A DNA stretch of 8,374 nucleotides, from contig JAEWSK010000153.1 of the NCBI GenBank assembly GCA_023398345.1, forward strand, positions 1 through 8,374, in the 5' to 3' direction. A model generated the notes under the pieces. The model saw only the letters and a list, made by a program, of their open reading frames with translations. It made no database searches and had not been told where the DNA came from. This document shows, in pieces, positions 5,647-8,374 of the stretch (its first letter is position 1; each line of letters starts with the position of its first letter). The translations under genes and the position numbers were made by a program. The stretch comes from Armatimonadota bacterium (lineage in GTDB: Bacteria > Armatimonadota > UBA5829).

Positions 5647-6351
5647 GTGGATATGGAAGCCATGATTTCTCTTGATGGAGTGTCAGTCGAATATCAAAAC
5701 GGCGTAAAGGCACTTAACGATGTAAGTCTATCTATTGCAAAGGGCGAGTTTGCGTTCGTTGTAGGTTCGACGGGCAGTGGCAAGTCTACGATGCTCCGTC
5801 TGCTGTACCGTGAAATGCTGCCGACTAAGGGTATTGTCACTGTCGGCGGCCAGAATGTTACGGCGTTGTCGCCCAACGATGTTCCGTTCCTTCGCCGTAA
5901 GCTGGGCATTGTCTTTCAAGACTTCAAGTTGCTACCTCAAAAAAATCTTTGGGAAAACCTTGCGTTTGCGCTGAGAGTTATTGGAGCGCCGCCGCGCGAG
6001 ATTCGCCGAAGAATCGGCGATGCGCTTGCAATGGTTGGCTTGACGCACAGATGCGACTCATTTCCTCACCAGATGTCTGGCGGCGAACAACAGCGAGCGG
6101 CGATTGCGCGCGCACTTGTGAATCATCCAACAGTTTTAATTGCCGACGAGCCTACGGGTAATCTCGACCCCGACACTTCATGGGAAATTATGCAGCTTCT
6201 CGATCAGATCAATTTGCGCGGTGCGACAGTTTTAGTTGCCACGCATGACAGCCACGTAGTAGACATAATGAAAAAGCGTGTCATCCAGCTCGATTCCGGC
6301 TTCTTAGTTCGAGACCAAAATAAAGGCACTTATCAGCACAGTGAATCTTAG
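5647..6351 (+). CDS. ftsE: Cell division ATP-binding protein FtsE
   Basis: This is a 234-residue ABC ATPase with every catalytic motif intact: Walker A GSTGSGKST (40-48), Q-loop Gln91 (VFQDFKLL), signature MSGGEQQR (143-150), Walker B VLIADEP (163-169), D-loop NLDP (172-175) and switch His200. The QDFKLLP segment and EPTGNLDP are typical of FtsE. It pairs with FtsX at the inner membrane at the division site, where ATP cycling drives conformational control of a periplasmic peptidoglycan hydrolase rather than transport. Three starts are possible: GTG 5647, ATG 5653 and ATG 5662. The last gives MISLDGVSVEY, which lines up with the usual FtsE N terminus, while the predicted transcription start sits on the GTG. 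No clear ribosome binding site serves any of them. The gene overlaps ftsX by 11 bp, which suggests translational coupling. Length is normal. Confidence 0.95.
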   Translation: MDMEAMISLDGVSVEYQNGVKALNDVSLSIAKGEFAFVVGSTGSGKSTMLRLLYREMLPTKGIVTVGGQNVTALSPNDVPFLRRKLGIVFQDFKLLPQKNLWENLAFALRVIGAPPREIRRRIGDALAMVGLTHRCDSFPHQMSGGEQQRAAIARALVNHPTVLIADEPTGNLDPDTSWEIMQLLDQINLRGATVLVATHDSHVVDIMKKRVIQLDSGFLVRDQNKGTYQHSES

Positions 6352-7216
6352 CAGCATCGAATTTCTTATACAGGAAGCACTCACGGGTATACGGCGCAAC
6401 GGCCTGATGGCGTATGCGTCGATCTCGACCATTGCGCTATCTTTGGGCGTGTTAGGTGCGTTCGTGCTTGTGGCAATGGGTGCGAACAATTTTGCTGCGT
6501 CCCAGATAGGCAAGTTCGAGGTTGCAGTTTATATGAGTGGAAATGCAAGCCGTTCACAGACTGAGACTCTGGCTGCAACAATCAAAAAGATGCCGGACGT
6601 TGCAAGCGTGAAATTGCGCTCCCGTGAAGAAGAGTGGGCCAAATTCAAGAAGTCGAATCCGAACATTGAATCGGCGGGACTTCAATCTAACCCCATACCT
6701 TACTCGCTGGACGTCAGGGTCTCCGAAGCCTCTAGGACAACTTATCTGGCAAATAAGATTCGCACTATGAACGGCGTTCACATGGTCAAGGACGGCAGAG
6801 AGGTGCTCGACCGGGTTATGGCTATTGCCCGCGTCGTGCGCGGTGTGAGCACGGTGGGTGTGATCGTGCTTCTGATAACTGCTGTGTTTATAATTTCAAA
6901 TGCCATCAAACTCACTTTGTATGCTCGGCGCCGCGAGATTAGAATAATGAAGCTTGTAGGTGCGACGAACTGGTTTATACGCGTCCCATTGATAATCGAA
7001 GGGGTGGTCTTCGGCGCTGTCGGTGCATTTGCGGCTTGGGTGCTGTTGAGAATTGGCGGCAGCTACGTAGCGCACACGTCCTCAAAACTGCCGATGATGT
7101 CGCAATTTTCAAGCGACGTGACACCGGCGATGCTTGCGTTTGTGCTGATAATGCTTGGTATTATTATCGGCGCAGCCGGAAGCTTCGTCTCGATAAGACG
7201 CTTTTTGCGAGACTAG
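6341..7216 (+). CDS. ftsX: Cell division protein FtsX
   Basis: The 291-residue membrane protein has the FtsX arrangement: a short cytoplasmic N terminus (IQEALTGIRRNGLM), a membrane segment at about 22-47, a periplasmic domain (about 48-165) and three further membrane segments (about 169-192, 211-237, 262-284). RRREIRIMKLVGAT (196-209) between the second and third segments is the conserved FtsX/MacB-type cytoplasmic motif that couples to the ATPase. The periplasmic domain is the part that binds and switches the partner hydrolase, most likely the next gene product. The GTG start lies inside the end of ftsE (11-bp overlap). AAGG at 6323-6326 is too far upstream to be a good ribosome binding site, so coupling to ftsE translation is likely. 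The stop codon overlaps the Shine-Dalgarno sequence of the next gene. Confidence 0.95.
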   Translation: MNLSSIEFLIQEALTGIRRNGLMAYASISTIALSLGVLGAFVLVAMGANNFAASQIGKFEVAVYMSGNASRSQTETLAATIKKMPDVASVKLRSREEEWAKFKKSNPNIESAGLQSNPIPYSLDVRVSEASRTTYLANKIRTMNGVHMVKDGREVLDRVMAIARVVRGVSTVGVIVLLITAVFIISNAIKLTLYARRREIRIMKLVGATNWFIRVPLIIEGVVFGAVGAFAAWVLLRIGGSYVAHTSSKLPMMSQFSSDVTPAMLAFVLIMLGIIIGAAGSFVSIRRFLRD

Positions 7217-7220
7217 GAGG
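7215..7220 (+). promoter_or_regulatory. Strong ribosome binding site that fixes the envC-like start
   Basis: AGGAGG overlaps the TAG stop of ftsX and lies 8 nt before GTG 7229. The in-frame ATG at 7244 has AGGAGA directly against it with no spacer, and the out-of-frame ATG at 7224 is only 3 nt away, so GTG 7229 is preferred. It is the only consensus ribosome binding site among the five main genes. Confidence 0.75.
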
Positions 7221-7228
7221 ACAATGCT

Positions 7229-8365
7229 GTGCATGACAGGAGAATGCAGTTACTTGCCTCGATAGTCTTTGCGGCGATAGTTTTGACACCTGTCTGCACG
7301 CTCGGCGCAAAAAAAGCAGTCCTCACTACAAAACTAGGCAATGTAAAGCAGCGCATCAAGGCTGTTAAGTATAAAATCCACGTAAAAGAAAGCCAGCGGC
7401 AAACTGAACTTGGCAAGCTGGCTGTTGTTCAAAAGAAGCTGGAAGATGCCCAAGACAGTCTTAACTCCAATAAAATAAAACTTCTCGATGCGCAGACCGA
7501 CCTCTCCGTGATAGTTCGTCGGCTAGTCGTTACCAAACGCAACCTCTCAAGACATCAAGAACTACTGAGACGCCGCGTTGTGGAAATATACGAAGGCGAT
7601 GACATCAGCTATTTAGATGTTGTGCTTGGCTCGACGAACATGTGGACATTTCTGAGCCGAGCTTACTACTTACAGAGAATAATCGACTCAGACACCACGC
7701 TTATCGACCAAATATCTAAAGACAAGAAGTCCATAGAAGACGATAGAGCGCGGCAAGCCCTGCGCGTGGCTGAGATCGGATCGCGTCTAAAGCAGCTTGT
7801 TGTGGAGCGCGATGTCGTTCAATCTGCCGCCGATGCGAAAACCGGACAGATTAATGCCATTGAAAATGACAAAGAATCAATGCAGCGAGCTTTGGCCGAG
7901 ATGGAAGCTGAAGAGCAAGCCATCGAAGACCAAATCAGACGAATGCAGAGCACTCCTGCCGGCAGAAAAAGGCTTGCAAAGTCATTTAGTGGCAGACTTA
8001 TGTTTCCATGCTCTGGGCGAGTAACATGTCCTTTTGGCTATAGAACCCATCCAGTAACCGGGTCTTACAGCTTCCATACAGGCGTGGATATCGGCGCAAA
8101 ATCAGGGACGCCAGTCCATGCCGCCGCGAACGGCACTGTAGTCAAGGCGGGCTGGAACAAAGCTTACGGCTATATGGTTGTTATCGAGCACGATGGTGGT
8201 TATTCGACGCTTTATGGCCATAACTCGAAGCTGCTTGTCAGTGTCGGCAGCAATGTGCGTCAAGGCGAGGTCATAGCCAAATCCGGCAGCACCGGCTGGT
8301 CTACCGGCCCACACGTGCACTATCAAGTAATGAAGATGGGCAAACCCATCAACCCCGGAAGATAG
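7229..8365 (+). CDS. envC: EnvC/CwlO-like coiled-coil M23 peptidase (FtsEX-linked peptidoglycan hydrolase)
   Basis: The 378-residue protein has a signal peptide (hydrophobic stretch at about 8-26), then a long coiled coil (about 30-120 and 155-245). The two halves are split by a PcsB/CwlO-type element, YEGDDISYLDVVLGS (121-135). A C-terminal LytM/M23 domain spans about 255-378. All zinc and catalytic residues of M23 are present: His283 and Asp287 (HTGVD), His331 (YGH), His362 and His364 (HVH). E. coli EnvC lacks these and only activates amidases, so this protein is probably an active endopeptidase that cuts peptide cross-links itself. Its place 12 bp after ftsX fits the model in which FtsX binds the coiled coil and relieves autoinhibition at division. 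The sequence is complete, ending near the usual family C terminus. It could be annotated as a murein hydrolase activator or an M23 family metallopeptidase. The envC symbol is given by context; the function differs from that of the E. coli protein. Confidence 0.9.
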   Translation: MHDRRMQLLASIVFAAIVLTPVCTLGAKKAVLTTKLGNVKQRIKAVKYKIHVKESQRQTELGKLAVVQKKLEDAQDSLNSNKIKLLDAQTDLSVIVRRLVVTKRNLSRHQELLRRRVVEIYEGDDISYLDVVLGSTNMWTFLSRAYYLQRIIDSDTTLIDQISKDKKSIEDDRARQALRVAEIGSRLKQLVVERDVVQSAADAKTGQINAIENDKESMQRALAEMEAEEQAIEDQIRRMQSTPAGRKRLAKSFSGRLMFPCSGRVTCPFGYRTHPVTGSYSFHTGVDIGAKSGTPVHAAANGTVVKAGWNKAYGYMVVIEHDGGYSTLYGHNSKLLVSVGSNVRQGEVIAKSGSTGWSTGPHVHYQVMKMGKPINPGR

Positions 8366-8374
8366 CGCACGGCA

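Noticed and set aside
5528..5665. 45-codon plus-strand frame whose TGA overlaps the ATG at 5662 (ATGA)
   Set aside because: The ribosome-binding-like GAGGA is about 13 nt away, the ftsE promoter lies inside the frame, and the product is unrecognised. The overlap is probably coincidence.
7224..7265. 13-codon ORF starting at ATG 7224, out of frame with the envC-like gene
   Set aside because: It is only 3 nt from the AGGAGG site, too close for efficient initiation; GTG 7229 fits better.
1..8374. Search for CRISPR arrays, insertion sequences, tRNA genes, toxin-antitoxin or phage-defence modules
   Set aside because: No direct-repeat array, transposase, terminal inverted repeats, cloverleaf sequence or defence-type protein was seen in either strand.

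Overview
The window looks like a chromosomal segment of a diderm (Gram-negative type) bacterium outside the well-studied proteobacteria. It encodes LPS transport parts (an LptF/LptG-family permease and an LptD-like outer-membrane protein) next to the FtsE-FtsX-EnvC-type division and peptidoglycan-hydrolase module. GC content is near 50 percent and GTG/TTG starts are frequent. The lineage is inference: Armatimonadota or another non-proteobacterial diderm phylum would fit, but the window holds no decisive marker.

Layout. Positions 1-93 are the 3' part of a 5S rRNA, closed by a strong intrinsic terminator (104-151), so this is the end of an rRNA operon or a lone 5S gene. Positions 152-1064 hold no convincing protein gene. 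This stretch does contain a well-formed GEMM-I (cyclic-di-GMP-I type) riboswitch aptamer at about 611-756. It has a GNRA-capped stem, the conserved GACGCAAAGCC segment and a CCGGGCTGCCG segment, and an 8-bp outer helix (611-618 with 773-780) can close the whole domain. Downstream come a 35-codon ORF with a good ribosome binding site (861-968), a sigma70-like promoter (921-949) and a long GC-rich hairpin (978-1048). That hairpin sits in the leader of a 2-hydroxyacyl-CoA dehydratase activase-type ATPase (1065-1859).

From 1909 to 5453 two minus-strand genes form an apparent operon: the LptF/G permease, then the LptD-like porin. A 193-bp divergent intergenic region carries a promoter in each direction. 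On the plus strand ftsE, ftsX and an envC-like M23 peptidase gene follow, tightly packed (11-bp overlap, then a 12-bp gap), and end at 8365.

How the genes fit together. The minus-strand pair belongs to the machine that moves lipopolysaccharide from the inner membrane to the outer membrane. The plus-strand trio forms the FtsEX transporter-like switch and its periplasmic coiled-coil hydrolase, which cuts peptidoglycan at division. Both jobs concern envelope growth and the two units share one divergent control region. Both promoters put transcription starts within about 0-15 nt of the start codons, which suggests leaderless or nearly leaderless mRNAs. The activase is unrelated in function and no dehydratase partner gene is visible. 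The most unusual part of the window is the riboswitch and structured leader between the 5S rRNA and the activase. I did not find a clearly undescribed multi-gene system.
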